Source: Clostridiales bacterium
Lineage (GTDB): Bacteria > Bacillota > Clostridia > Oscillospirales > Feifaniaceae
Direction: 5' to 3'
Assembly (NCBI GenBank): GCA_012719075.1
Contig: JAAYBB010000031.1
Location: forward strand, 1-56,347
Length of the DNA: 56,347 bases
Made by a program: the position numbers and the translations under genes. Under the pieces are notes generated by a model that saw only the letters and a program-made list of their open reading frames with translations, ran no database searches and was not told the DNA's origin. Every line of letters starts with the position of its first letter. The stretch's first letter is position 1. Below are positions 8,048 to 17,630 of this stretch, one piece after another.

Positions 8048-11000
8048 ATGAAACGTAAGGGTAAGCGGCTGTTGTCGGCCCTGCTGGCGGCGCTGATCTT
8101 CGTGGCCGCATTTCCCGGCATGACCGCGCTTGCGGCCAATCGTAATGTCACGTTTGGCATCAGTCCGGCTGGCGGCGGCAAAATTAAGCTGGAGTATCGT
8201 GCACTGTTTGGATTGATGTGGCGGGAGCATGCGGATTCAGAATTCAGCAGCTCCAGCAAGACCGCGAGTGTCAGCGATAGCGAAACTTGGCGCGTCACGG
8301 CCACGCCCGCAAGCGGCTACCGCTTTGTCAACTGGACGGCTTCCTCCGGCATCAGCTTGAGCGGCGGCGCCACGGGCCAGTCCAACAACGGCTTTTCCGG
8401 CTTTTCCAACGGCAGCTGGCTGACCGCAAACTTTGTGCGCACCTACAGCCTGACCACCTCGGCCACCGGCGGGAGCATCAGCGCGTCCCCGGCGAGCCCG
8501 ACCGGCAACGGCTATTATGACGAGGGGACCCTAGTCACGCTCACGGCGACGCCGAGTTCGGGCTATGTCTTCTCGAACTGGTCTGGCGTCGACTCGTCGA
8601 ACGGGAACACGGCCACGGTGACCATGAACAGCAACAAGAGCGTCAGCGCCAGCTTTACGCAGATCAAGACGATTACGGTGTCGGGCGGCTTTGCCGAGCG
8701 CAGCGAAAACGACGGGCGCGTCGGCAGCAGCGGCAGCAGCTACAGCAGCAGCGTCACCGTTTCGCTGGCGGGCATGACCTTTTTGAGCACCTTGTTCAGC
8801 TCCAGGTACGAAATCACGGGCGTGCCCCGCGGTATGAGCGCGTCGCTGACGCGAAGCAATAACGGCAGCTCGGCGACGCTCACGCTCAGCGGCACCGCCA
8901 ACAGCCACCAGGCGGCCGACAGCACCAATCTCACGATCGCCTTCCAGAACAGCATTTTCAGCGGCGGCCCGCCCACGTCGGGCAACCCGCTCTACGTGCC
9001 GGTGACCTTTAACGACAATCCGCGCGTGGACTTCAGCGGCGGCACCTTCTACGAGGCCGCGGCCAACGACGGCACGATCGATGCGGACAGCACCCTCACG
9101 GCGACGATTGTGGCGGGGGGCGCCATCGCGTTCAGGTCCTCCTTCTCGGCCAGCGATTACACCGTGACGGGTCTGCCCGCGGGCCTCTCCGTGGCCATCA
9201 CGAGGGTCAGCGGAAGCGAGGCCGTGATTCGGCTCTCCGGCCGGGCAAACAGCCACAACGCCGCCGACAGTGTGGGGGCGGCGACCTTCACCTTCCGCAA
9301 CTCCGCCTTTTCGGGCGGCACCCCGGCCAACCTGTCGGCCAGCTTCTCGGTCATCTTCGAAGACGCCCCCAGTCTGACGGCCGACACCACCCCCTTTACC
9401 GAGTCGGAGTACAACGACGGCACCCTCACGGGCGGGAAGTCGATCCTGCTCAGCGGCGCCCACTTTGCCGATGCGGAGTTCATCGAGAAGACCGATACAA
9501 ATAGCGGCATGTACACCATCAGCGGCGTGCCGGCCGGCCTCAAGGCCGAGCTCAGCCGCGTGACCGACGGTCGGCTGATGCTCTCGTTTGCGGGCGCGGC
9601 GGTCAGCCACAGCGCGACAAACAGCACCAACGTCACGCTGACGCTGCTGGATGCGGCCTTTGCCGACGCCAGCGCCTCCGACATCGCCGGCACCGCGATG
9701 ACCTTCCGCCTCACCTTCTACGACAACAAGCCCATTCGGGTGCTGGAGATCTATCCGAGTGCCATTTCGGCCACAAGCGACGGCAATTTCAAGGACGCCG
9801 CCTCGCAGCTGTCGGGCGCGCGCTACGCGGTCACCTCGATGTCCATGAACCGGTTCATCTCGCTGATCGACGAGGTCAACGGCAAGTACGACATCGTCTA
9901 CTTCGGGCGCGGCCGCTACATGCGCAATGCGACCGGCGAAGCGGTCTACGGAAACGACATCACGAACAGGGCGGCCGGAAAGGTCGCATCGTTTATCGCC
10001 GCGGGCGGCCTGTGCATTTTCCACGAGAACGCCTTCAGCTCCTACTTGAGCGGCGAGACCACCGTCATGATGGGCAACTTTGGGAGCTATCAGACGGTGG
10101 CCAACCGCCCGGCAAACGTCAAGGTCGTTTCGACGGTCTCGCCGGCCATCGCCTCGACGGTCACGGCCTGGCTGGGCGATGTCAGCCCCGAAAAGAACAC
10201 CAGGCCGGTGCTCGACATGACCGCCTACCCTCACTCCTACCGGCAGATCGGCACCCCGCTCGACAGCAACCTGCTGGAGTTCACCTTCCGCGCGGCCGAC
10301 CGCGAAAGCGCACAGCTGACCGCCATGCTGTACATCGACAAGAACAACGACAGCATGTTTTCGGAATCCGAGCTGGTCGAGACCCACACGGTCAACAACG
10401 GGAAATACGACACCTTTTACTACCGCATGCCGGAGGGCCTCACAGGCGTGTACTTCTGGAAGCTGGTGGTGATGGATGCCGGCGGACTGAAGAGTGAAGT
10501 GTCCGACGTGTTCTGCCTGCGCGGCGAAGAGATGGAGATCAACGTGCTGCAGGTCTGCCCGCCGGGCAACACGGGCGATTTGGTCGAGCTGCTGCAGCGG
10601 AGCATCGGCTACGAGACCTTTGGCATCCGGGCCGGCGAGTACAAGATCAACATCACCCAGGTCAGCGTTGCCGAGTTCAACAACCCGTCCTCCGGCGACC
10701 CCTACCACATCCTCGATCTCAACGGCAGCTACGACATGATCATCTTCGGCTTCGCGGACGAGTATGGCCGGCAGGACCTGGACGCCGATGCGAGTGCGCG
10801 CCTGAAGAGCTTTATCGAGACCGGGCAGAGCGTGATGTTCACGCACGACACCATCGAGTGGAGCGGCTACCGCAGCTCCAGGCTGCTGAACGACTTCAGG
10901 CGGACCGTGGGGCAGACCGAGCAGGTGACCGCCACGCAGGTGGTGCGTGAAACCCTAAACAGCACGACCATCTCCAGATACGGGCTCAACAACTCCGCGA

Positions 11001-12988
11001 CCAAGAACCTGTATGGACAGTTCGGGCCCAGCCCCGGCACCACCAAGGTCAGCCTGGTCAACTCCACCGCGCTGACGCTCTACCCCTTCAACCTCGAGGG
11101 CGTCGCCCCCGCGGACACCAACGTTGCGCTGACCCACTACCAGTACTACAAGCTCGACCTCGAGGACCCGGAGATCGTCCCGGTCTACAACCTGTGGCGC
11201 AATGACGTCAGCGAGCGCCTGATCGACGACGCCATGAACGACTACTACACCTACACCAAGGGGACCATCACCTACTCGGGCACCGGACACACCACGAGTG
11301 CGGGCGGCTATCCGGAGTTCGAGCTCAAGCTCTTTGTCAACACCATCATCAAGGCCTATTCGGGCGCCAACCACGCGCCGGCGCTGGAGATTTTCACGCC
11401 GCGGGACAACGCGCGGCTGGATCTGAACAACCCGAACGTCGCCCTCTCCTTCCGTGCCTACGACTACGACTTCGGCGACGACACACTGATTTACAGCGTG
11501 TTCATCGACCGCGAAAACAACGGCGCCTATGTCCCGGCCAAAAACACCGCCGGCAGCACGCTGCAGAACATCGCCATGCGCAGCGGCGACACCATCAACC
11601 TGGACATCCCGAAGGACTTTTCCAACGCGCGGACCTTTAAGCTGATGATCGAGGTCTCCGACGACGACAACGCCAAGACGGTCGGCGAGCTCACGCTCAT
11701 CAACACCGAGCTGCCGACGCTCACCCCCGACTTGACCACCGACCGGGGGGTCTACCTCGTGGGCGACGCCATCGAGGTCACCGTCGGGCTGACGCCCAGC
11801 GGCAAGGTGACGCCGGACATGACCATCAACCCGTCGCTGTCGCTGAGAATTCCCTCGGGGCTCGGGGGCGCGGGCACAGTCGCCCTTTCCGGGGTGCCGA
11901 CCTTTACGTTTGGCAGTGCCGGCCCTGCGACCGGGCGCTTCTCACGCGGGTTCCCCTCTGTGGCAAACGCCCCCGGAACCTACACGCTCGAGGCCAGAAC
12001 GACCTATGACAACGGCGACGGCGAGGTCACGCAGGTCGCCACCAAGGGCATTTCGGTCGTGTCGGGCAACGTGGAGATCTATGTGAGAGACCAGCAGGGC
12101 AACCCGCTCAAGGAGGTCAAAATCCTGCGCAACGGCACCGACACGGGGGCTGTGACCGGCTCGGGCGGCAAACGGCTGTTTGACAGGGTGCCGCGCGGGG
12201 CCTACACCTACGACATTGAGCTGCCGGTCGGCTATACCTTTGAGCAGGTCGTTGTCAACGGTGAGCAGGTCGTTGTCAACGGCGGCGACCCCGAAGAGCC
12301 GGAGACGCAGGTTGGCGTCGAGCTGGACAGCGCAACCTACGAGTGGAAGATCACCTATGTGCTCGACCTCGACGTCACGATATCCGTCAGCTATTACAAG
12401 CTCCAAGGCGGGCGCCTGTCTGAAATTATTGGAAAAATTAATGAGGCTGGTGTGGAGGAGTACAACCTTAGGACCACACTGGGCAGGCCGGTGCGCATCG
12501 TCGCGATGTTCCAGATTCCGAACATCGGGAGCACGCTGGTGAACCGCGTTCAGCTGACCATGAGGACCGTGGCGCCGGATTCGGATGGTGGTGCCCACGT
12601 CGAAAAGGTGTTCACCATGTTCACCAAGCTTTCGGATTCGGAGACCGCCGAATTCACGATGCTTAATGATGGCATCGCGCCGAAACTTCCGTACGACCCG
12701 GTAATTGGCGCGGCCGTCTCCAACAAGTCGGCCTGGGCCGAGTCCGACGCGCGCTACCCCGATGCGGTCTACCTGGAGTACTACAACAAAAACGAGACGG
12801 CGGGCTTTACCTACGCCGGACTTGACAAGTGGTACTACACCGTCATCGACATCGACAAGGCCGACAACCAAAAGCTCAGGATCGAGTCGATTGAACTGAC
12901 CATGGACACGGAATCGTTTTACGTCATCCCCACCGACAACCTCAAACTGATCAACATCCTGGACCTCGAAGCCCCTGAACTGAGGTAG
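8048..12988 (+). CDS. Giant secreted repeat protein, candidate pilus-linked adhesin
   Basis: 1646 residues. ATG 8048 is chosen because it gives a classical Sec signal (KRKGKRLLSALLAALIFVAA, cut near ALA-A at residue 30) and follows GGGGGAGGGG; an in-frame ATG at 7997 would bury the signal. Domains: an InlB B-repeat-like part (about 31-206, with motifs such as SGYVFSNWSGV); three related modules of about 115 residues, each opening with F-x-E-x(3)-NDG (near 215, 332 and 448); from about 561 a long region resembling clostridial DUF5057 proteins (VLEIYPS, VLQVCPPGNTGDLVELL); then Ig-like and Cna-B-like parts (about 1215-1430). No LPXTG or SLH anchor is seen, so attachment through the pilus or cell-wall binding is an inference. 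Confidence 0.72.
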   Translation: MKRKGKRLLSALLAALIFVAAFPGMTALAANRNVTFGISPAGGGKIKLEYRALFGLMWREHADSEFSSSSKTASVSDSETWRVTATPASGYRFVNWTASSGISLSGGATGQSNNGFSGFSNGSWLTANFVRTYSLTTSATGGSISASPASPTGNGYYDEGTLVTLTATPSSGYVFSNWSGVDSSNGNTATVTMNSNKSVSASFTQIKTITVSGGFAERSENDGRVGSSGSSYSSSVTVSLAGMTFLSTLFSSRYEITGVPRGMSASLTRSNNGSSATLTLSGTANSHQAADSTNLTIAFQNSIFSGGPPTSGNPLYVPVTFNDNPRVDFSGGTFYEAAANDGTIDADSTLTATIVAGGAIAFRSSFSASDYTVTGLPAGLSVAITRVSGSEAVIRLSGRANSHNAADSVGAATFTFRNSAFSGGTPANLSASFSVIFEDAPSLTADTTPFTESEYNDGTLTGGKSILLSGAHFADAEFIEKTDTNSGMYTISGVPAGLKAELSRVTDGRLMLSFAGAAVSHSATNSTNVTLTLLDAAFADASASDIAGTAMTFRLTFYDNKPIRVLEIYPSAISATSDGNFKDAASQLSGARYAVTSMSMNRFISLIDEVNGKYDIVYFGRGRYMRNATGEAVYGNDITNRAAGKVASFIAAGGLCIFHENAFSSYLSGETTVMMGNFGSYQTVANRPANVKVVSTVSPAIASTVTAWLGDVSPEKNTRPVLDMTAYPHSYRQIGTPLDSNLLEFTFRAADRESAQLTAMLYIDKNNDSMFSESELVETHTVNNGKYDTFYYRMPEGLTGVYFWKLVVMDAGGLKSEVSDVFCLRGEEMEINVLQVCPPGNTGDLVELLQRSIGYETFGIRAGEYKINITQVSVAEFNNPSSGDPYHILDLNGSYDMIIFGFADEYGRQDLDADASARLKSFIETGQSVMFTHDTIEWSGYRSSRLLNDFRRTVGQTEQVTATQVVRETLNSTTISRYGLNNSATKNLYGQFGPSPGTTKVSLVNSTALTLYPFNLEGVAPADTNVALTHYQYYKLDLEDPEIVPVYNLWRNDVSERLIDDAMNDYYTYTKGTITYSGTGHTTSAGGYPEFELKLFVNTIIKAYSGANHAPALEIFTPRDNARLDLNNPNVALSFRAYDYDFGDDTLIYSVFIDRENNGAYVPAKNTAGSTLQNIAMRSGDTINLDIPKDFSNARTFKLMIEVSDDDNAKTVGELTLINTELPTLTPDLTTDRGVYLVGDAIEVTVGLTPSGKVTPDMTINPSLSLRIPSGLGGAGTVALSGVPTFTFGSAGPATGRFSRGFPSVANAPGTYTLEARTTYDNGDGEVTQVATKGISVVSGNVEIYVRDQQGNPLKEVKILRNGTDTGAVTGSGGKRLFDRVPRGAYTYDIELPVGYTFEQVVVNGEQVVVNGGDPEEPETQVGVELDSATYEWKITYVLDLDVTISVSYYKLQGGRLSEIIGKINEAGVEEYNLRTTLGRPVRIVAMFQIPNIGSTLVNRVQLTMRTVAPDSDGGAHVEKVFTMFTKLSDSETAEFTMLNDGIAPKLPYDPVIGAAVSNKSAWAESDARYPDAVYLEYYNKNETAGFTYAGLDKWYYTVIDIDKADNQKLRIESIELTMDTESFYVIPTDNLKLINILDLEAPELR

Positions 12989-13003
12989 TCAAAAGCCGCC
13001 AAA

Positions 13004-13036
13004 GGCGCCGCGGAGACATCCGCGGCGCCCTTTTTG
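13004..13036 (+). terminator. Rho-independent terminator of the pilus operon
   Basis: An 11-bp perfect stem (GGCGCCGCGGA and its complement) with loop GACA, followed by a U-tract at 13031-13035. It begins 15 bases after the stop of the giant secreted protein and separates the pilus locus from the oxidoreductase genes. Confidence 0.92.
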
Positions 13037-13156
13037 TTGCGGCCGTTTTGGCGGCTTTGGCGCAGGCCGCGTCCCCATAATGTCGCCCGATGCGGGCATA
13101 CTAGCGGCAAACGGCGCGGGCATCCCGCGGCCGGATGGGAAAGGGGGCGCTTGCAC

Positions 13157-14467
13157 ATGGAATCCCTGTGGGTGGCGACTGAACAGGACAGAGGGGATGG
13201 GGCCGCGCTCAGCGGCAACCTCGAGACCGACACCGTCATCGTGGGCGGAGGGCTGGCCGGGCTGCTCTGCGCCCATCTGCTGCAGCAGCGCGGCATCGAC
13301 TGTACGGTGGTGGAGGCCAGGCGCATCGGCTCCGGCATCACGCACAAGACCACCGCCAAAATCACGGCGCAGCACGGCCTGATCTACACCCAGATTGAAA
13401 AGCAGTACGGGCTTGCGGCGGCAAAGGATTACCTCGATGCCAACCAGGCGGCGGTCGGGGCCTACCGCAGCCTCTGCCGCGGGATCGACTGCGACTTTGA
13501 AGAGAAGACGGCCTATGTGTACAGCACCACAAGCCGCAAAAAGCTGCAGCAGGAGGCCGATCTCTACCGGCGCATGGGGCTTGAGCCCCTCTTTCTCGAG
13601 CGCCCGCCGATCCCGGTCAAAGCGGTGGGCGCCCTGGGCATGCCGCAGCAGGCGCAGTTCCACCCCATGAAGTTCCTGTCGGCCATCGCGGGCGGCCTGA
13701 AAATCTATGAAGACACCTTTGCCACCGACATTGCGCCCGGGCGCGTGCGCACGGAAAAGGGGACGCTGCGCGCAAAGAGAATTGTACTGGCCACCCACTA
13801 CCCGATGGTCAACCTCCAGGGGCTCTACTTCATGAAGCTCTCTCAGCACCGCTCCTATGTGCTGGCCCTGACCGGCGCGCCCGACCCCGACGGCATGTAC
13901 ATCGACGAGCGGGAGGACGGCCTGTCGCTGCGCACGTACAAGGAGTACTTGCTGCTGGGCGGCGGCGGCCACCCGACCGGCAAGCGGGGCGGCGGTTGGG
14001 CGCTGCTGCGCCGCGTGGCAAGGGCGGCCTATCCGCAGGCACAGGAGCAGTACGCCTGGGCGACGCAGGACTGCATGACGCTGGACGGCATGCCCTATAT
14101 CGGCCGGCACCGTCAGCGGGACCGCGAGCTGTATGTGGCCACCGGCTTTAACAAGTGGGGCATGACCGGCTCCATGGTGGCGGCCCAGCTGCTCAGCGAG
14201 CTGATTGCCGAAGGGGGCAGCCGCTACGCGACGCTGTTCGACCCCTCCCGCTCCATGCTGCACCCCCAGCTGCTGAGCAATGTGGGGCAGGCCACCGTGG
14301 GCCTGCTGTCGGTGGGCAAGCGCTGCACCCACATGGGCTGTGCGCTCAAATGGAACCCGCAGGAGCACAGCTGGGACTGCCCCTGCCACGGCTCCCGCTT
14401 TGATCAGGAGGGGCACGTGATCGACAATCCCGCGAAGAGGGGGATCGATGTTGGGCCGGGGCTTTGA
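13157..14467 (+). CDS. FAD-dependent oxidoreductase with C-terminal Rieske domain
   Basis: 436 residues. ATG 13157 follows AAGGGGG by 9 bases. Residues 26-60 form the FAD dinucleotide fold (VIVGGGLAGLLCAHLL), within a DAO/glycine-oxidase-like domain up to about 350. The C-terminus is a Rieske [2Fe-2S] domain: C390-x-H392 and C408-x-x-H411 are the four cluster ligands. It belongs to the YhfW-like family of fused flavin/Rieske proteins; the substrate is unknown. The stop overlaps the start of the tocopherol-cyclase-like gene by 20 bases, which implies translational coupling and a shared pathway or stress response. Confidence 0.88.
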   Translation: MESLWVATEQDRGDGAALSGNLETDTVIVGGGLAGLLCAHLLQQRGIDCTVVEARRIGSGITHKTTAKITAQHGLIYTQIEKQYGLAAAKDYLDANQAAVGAYRSLCRGIDCDFEEKTAYVYSTTSRKKLQQEADLYRRMGLEPLFLERPPIPVKAVGALGMPQQAQFHPMKFLSAIAGGLKIYEDTFATDIAPGRVRTEKGTLRAKRIVLATHYPMVNLQGLYFMKLSQHRSYVLALTGAPDPDGMYIDEREDGLSLRTYKEYLLLGGGGHPTGKRGGGWALLRRVARAAYPQAQEQYAWATQDCMTLDGMPYIGRHRQRDRELYVATGFNKWGMTGSMVAAQLLSELIAEGGSRYATLFDPSRSMLHPQLLSNVGQATVGLLSVGKRCTHMGCALKWNPQEHSWDCPCHGSRFDQEGHVIDNPAKRGIDVGPGL

Positions 14468-15284
14468 GGGCTGGTACTTCAAGCATCAAAAGGGGCCGAT
14501 GACGCTGGCCCTCATCGCCGGGCGGGCGGCGGACGGCGCCTTTATCCAGGTGCTGACCGGGCAGGAGGCCCACCGCCTGCGCTACCCCCGCCCGGCCTGC
14601 GAGAAGAGGGGGGCGGGCCTGCAGCTGGCCGGCAACACGTTTTCCAAACAGGGCATAGGCCTTTCGATCCGCCACCCAGCACTCGAGCTCGCGGGCCGGC
14701 TGCACTACGGCCCGCTCACGCCCATCCATGGCGACATCATGGGGCCCTTTCGCGCACTGCCCATGCAGTGCAGGCACAGCGTCGTCAGCATGAACCACGC
14801 GCTGACCGGCAGCCTGTGCCTCAATGGGCAGACGCTGGACTTCACCGGCGGCAAGGGCTATATCGAGGGGGACGCCGGGCGCTCCTTCCCGAGGAGCTAT
14901 ACCTGGGTCCAGTGCAACCACTTTGAGGAGGACTGCTCGATCATGGCCTCGGCCGCCCACATCCCGTTTGCCCTGACCGGGTTTTGGGGCTGCATCGCCG
15001 TGGTGTGGCGAAAGGGCGTGGAGTACCGGCTGGCCACCTACCGCGGGGCCAAAATCAAGCGCCGCGACGAGCGTCAGCTGCTGCTGGTGCAGGGGGATTT
15101 GTCGCTGAAGGTGGACTTCCTGCAGCCCCACGCCGGCCTTCCGCTCGCTGCGCCCAGCCGCGGGCGCATGGGGCGCAGCATCCACGAGGTCCCCTGTGCG
15201 CCCGCCCGGTTTGAGTTGCTGCAGGCAGGGCAGGTCCTGTTCCAGGCGGAGAGCCCCTATGCCAGCTACGAATACGTGGAGTAG
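14448..15284 (+). CDS. Tocopherol-cyclase-like protein
   Basis: 278 residues. The opening FEGWYFKHQ and the later motifs GYIEGDAGRSFPRSYTWVQCN and FWGCIAVVW are those of the tocopherol cyclase family (Pfam PF14249), a lipocalin-like double barrel. Plant and cyanobacterial members close the chromanol ring of vitamin E. Firmicute members have no known tocopherol pathway, so the real substrate is probably another lipid or quinone. It overlaps the upstream flavin/Rieske gene by 20 bases. No signal peptide is seen, so it acts in the cytoplasm or at the inner face of the membrane. Confidence 0.82.
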   Translation: MLGRGFEGWYFKHQKGPMTLALIAGRAADGAFIQVLTGQEAHRLRYPRPACEKRGAGLQLAGNTFSKQGIGLSIRHPALELAGRLHYGPLTPIHGDIMGPFRALPMQCRHSVVSMNHALTGSLCLNGQTLDFTGGKGYIEGDAGRSFPRSYTWVQCNHFEEDCSIMASAAHIPFALTGFWGCIAVVWRKGVEYRLATYRGAKIKRRDERQLLLVQGDLSLKVDFLQPHAGLPLAAPSRGRMGRSIHEVPCAPARFELLQAGQVLFQAESPYASYEYVE

Positions 15285-15369
15285 CCGTTGTTGTTGACGG
15301 CAGGCGGGGACTTGGCCGCCTGCCGCAGCCAGGTTCAAGGGCCGCGCAAGGCCCGGAGAGGAGCAGAGC

Positions 15370-16228
15370 ATGCAGCCACAGCCGAAGAACACCTTTCCGC
15401 CCCAGCACCAACAGCGCCAGCCCGGCCGCGAGGCCGAGATGACGCCGTTGCCGCAGTACGACAGCCCGAACCGGCAAACGGCCGGCCGGCTGGCCGGCAA
15501 GCGCGCGCTGATCACGGGCGGCGACAGCGGGATCGGCCGCGCCGTCGCGGTCGCCTACGCCAGGGGGGGCCGATGTCGCGATCGTCCACCTCTGCGAGAG
15601 CGGCGACGCACAGCAGACCGAGCAGGCCGTCGAGGACCTGGGCCGGACCTGCGTGGTCATTCAGGCCGACCTGCGCATGGAGGAAAACGCCGCGCTCGCG
15701 GTGGAGCAGACCGTCGCCAAACTCGGCGGGCTGGACATCCTGATCAACAACGCCGCGGTCCAGTACCCGCAGGACCGCATTGCCGACATCACCAGGCAGC
15801 AGCTGGTCAACACCTTTGAGAGCAACTTCTTCTCCTGCTTTTATGTGACCAAGGCGGCGCTGCCGCAGCTGTCCAGCGGCAGCGCCATCATCAACACGGC
15901 CTCGATCACGGCCTTTGAGGGGCATGCGACCCTGATCGACTACTCCGCCACCAAGGGGGCCATTGTCGCCTTTACGCGGTCGATGGCGCTCTCGCTGATG
16001 GAGGTGGGGATTCGCGTCAACGCCGTCGCCCCCGGCCCGGTCTGGACGCCGCTGATCGTCTCGAGCTTCCCGGCCGAGCAGGTGCAGACCTTTGGCTCCA
16101 CCAGCCCAATGCAGCGCGCCGCGCAGCCCTACGAGCTGGCGCCCGCCTATGTGTTTTTGGGCAGCGACGAGGCCTCGGCCATCTCGGGGCAGGTGTTCCA
16201 CGTCAACTGCGGGACCGTAATCAACTGA
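15370..16228 (+). pseudogene. Short-chain dehydrogenase/reductase, frameshifted at a G7 tract
   Basis: An SDR of the YhdF/YdaD (GSP39-like) group, about 285 residues if intact. The 5' frame gives the NAD(P) loop (TGGDSGIGRAVAVAYA) and then breaks at the seven G's at 15563-15569; removing one G restores GADVAIVHLCESGDAQQ and joins the downstream frame. That frame contains the catalytic Y-x-x-x-K (IDYSATKGAIVAF) and runs to 16228. The fault could be a sequencing error, a true mutation or a phase-variable homopolymer. As written, the protein is truncated and lacks its catalytic residues. The usual proline/glutamine-rich N-terminal extension is present. Confidence 0.85.
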
Positions 16229-16255
16229 CCGGCATGGCCTTGCCGGGCCTGTAGT

Positions 16256-16301
16256 GAAAAAAGAGATTTCCGGCCTCTGTGCGGCGGAAATCTCTTTTGC
16301 T
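16256..16301. terminator. Bidirectional terminator between convergent genes
   Basis: A 14-bp perfect stem (AAAAGAGATTTCCG and its complement at 16285-16298) with a 12-base loop. A-rich and T-rich flanks on the two sides let it work in both directions. It lies between the plus-strand SDR and the minus-strand iron-sulfur subunit gene. Confidence 0.9.
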
Positions 16302-16321
16302 GTGGCGCGGCGCGGGGGTGT

Positions 16322-16804
16322 TCAGGGCGCATCCTCCGGCGGATAGAGCCGGCCGACCGCGGCCCGGATCTCCTCGTAGCTCGTGCAGCGGCAGACGTTG
16401 GAGGCCAGCCACTCCTCGATGACATACTCCTCCGGCAGCGTGGGGTGCTGTGTTTGGAGCGCGTGGCAGACCATTAAAAATCCGCTGGTGCAGTACCCGC
16501 ACTGAAAGGCGTTTTCCTCTACAAAGGCCCGCTGCACCGCGGCGGTCCCGCCAAGGCCCTCCACCGTCAAGATGGCGTGGCCCTCGGCTTCGACCGCCAG
16601 CACCAGGCAGGACTTTGCGGGCCAGCCGTCGATGACGACGGTGCAGGCGCCGCAGTCGCCGTTTTTGCAGCCCGGCTTTGCGGCGGTCAGGCCCAGCTGC
16701 TCGCGCAGCACGTCCAGCAGCAGGTCGGAGGGGCGCACCGCCAGCTCGTGCACGCTGCCGTTGACCGTGAGCTTAATGACGGTCTTTCCCTCATATCTGA
16801 TCAT
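16322..16804 (-). CDS. Xanthine-dehydrogenase-type molybdenum hydroxylase, [2Fe-2S] subunit
   Basis: 160 residues, the normal length for a CoxS/XdhC-type small subunit carrying two [2Fe-2S] clusters. The plant-ferredoxin-like cluster is bound by C46, C51, C54 and C66 (CKNGDCGACTV). The second cluster is bound by C102, C105, C138 and C140 (QCGYCTSG and CRCTSY). It passes electrons from the molybdenum centre to the FAD subunit. It is the last gene of a minus-strand operon and overlaps the FAD subunit gene by 14 bases. Confidence 0.95.
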   Translation of the reverse strand: MIRYEGKTVIKLTVNGSVHELAVRPSDLLLDVLREQLGLTAAKPGCKNGDCGACTVVIDGWPAKSCLVLAVEAEGHAILTVEGLGGTAAVQRAFVEENAFQCGYCTSGFLMVCHALQTQHPTLPEEYVIEEWLASNVCRCTSYEEIRAAVGRLYPPEDAP

Positions 16805-17630
16805 TTGAAAACGCCTCCAAAAGCGTCTGCAGCGTATTTTTGAGCACGAACACGCGGTACTGGCCGGAGCCCCGCACGTCGCTGTAGGCCGGCTCGGGCA
16901 GCAGTGCCGCCGCTCCCTCCACGCGGCGCTCGATGGACAGCGACGAATCGTTTAGGACGTCTTCGATCTCCGCGCTGCGAAAGGGATAGGAGCAGACGCC
17001 CGAAAGGGCCACGCGCAGGCGGCCGTCTTTGCAGAGCGCCGCCAGGCTGACCAGCGGGTAGTCGATCTTCTCGTTCGTCGTGCGCTTGATGTGCCAGTGG
17101 GGCGCCTGTGCCGCCCAGCCCGGCAGGCCGACCTCGACAATGAATTCGCCGGCTTCGAGCTGCATGCGCCCGTCAAAGACGCTTTGAAAGGGCACGGCGT
17201 GCAGGCCCCGGCCTCCAAACAGCGTGACCGTGGCGTCGGCCAGCAGCAGCGGCAGGCAGGTCTCCCGGTACAGGATGGTGCCGCACAGGTTGCCGCCCAG
17301 CGTGATTCTGCACTGGTTTGTGTGGTCGGCAATGCGGCCGCAGCAAAGGGTCAGCAGCGGGACCAGCCGGGATTCCTTGATGTCGTTTAACGTGCGGGCG
17401 GCGCCGAAGTGCAGGTCCTCCCGGTCGGCCGACAGCACGCGGCATTCGGGAATCTCCTTGAGGTCGATCACGGCGCCCGGCGCGATGCTGCCGGCCCTGC
17501 ACAGCGTGATGACCTCGCTGCCGCCGGCATAATACACCGGGTTTTTCCCCTCGGCCTGCAGCTGCCCAAAGGCCTCGTAGGCCTGCTCCAGCGTGGCCGG
17601 CCGGCAATAGACAAAGTTAAACGGGATCAT
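16791..17630 (-). CDS. Xanthine-dehydrogenase-type molybdenum hydroxylase, FAD subunit
   Basis: 279 residues, CoxM/XdhB family. The N-terminal PCMH-type FAD domain contains AGGSEVITLCRAG (about 36-48) and the second FAD motif GGNLCGTILYRETCLPLLLADA. The C-terminal CO-dehydrogenase flavoprotein domain follows. ATG 17630 is preferred because GAGGAGGG lies 5 bases upstream; a TTG at 17645 lies inside that ribosome site. It overlaps the molybdenum subunit by 14 bases and the iron-sulfur subunit by 14 bases, so the three are translationally coupled. Confidence 0.93.
   Translation of the reverse strand: MIPFNFVYCRPATLEQAYEAFGQLQAEGKNPVYYAGGSEVITLCRAGSIAPGAVIDLKEIPECRVLSADREDLHFGAARTLNDIKESRLVPLLTLCCGRIADHTNQCRITLGGNLCGTILYRETCLPLLLADATVTLFGGRGLHAVPFQSVFDGRMQLEAGEFIVEVGLPGWAAQAPHWHIKRTTNEKIDYPLVSLAALCKDGRLRVALSGVCSYPFRSAEIEDVLNDSSLSIERRVEGAAALLPEPAYSDVRGSGQYRVFVLKNTLQTLLEAFSNDQI

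Noticed and set aside
8531-10846. Minus-strand open frame of about 770 codons inside the giant secreted protein
   Set aside because: Same shadow-frame composition, no start signal, and the plus strand has a signal peptide and recognisable repeats.
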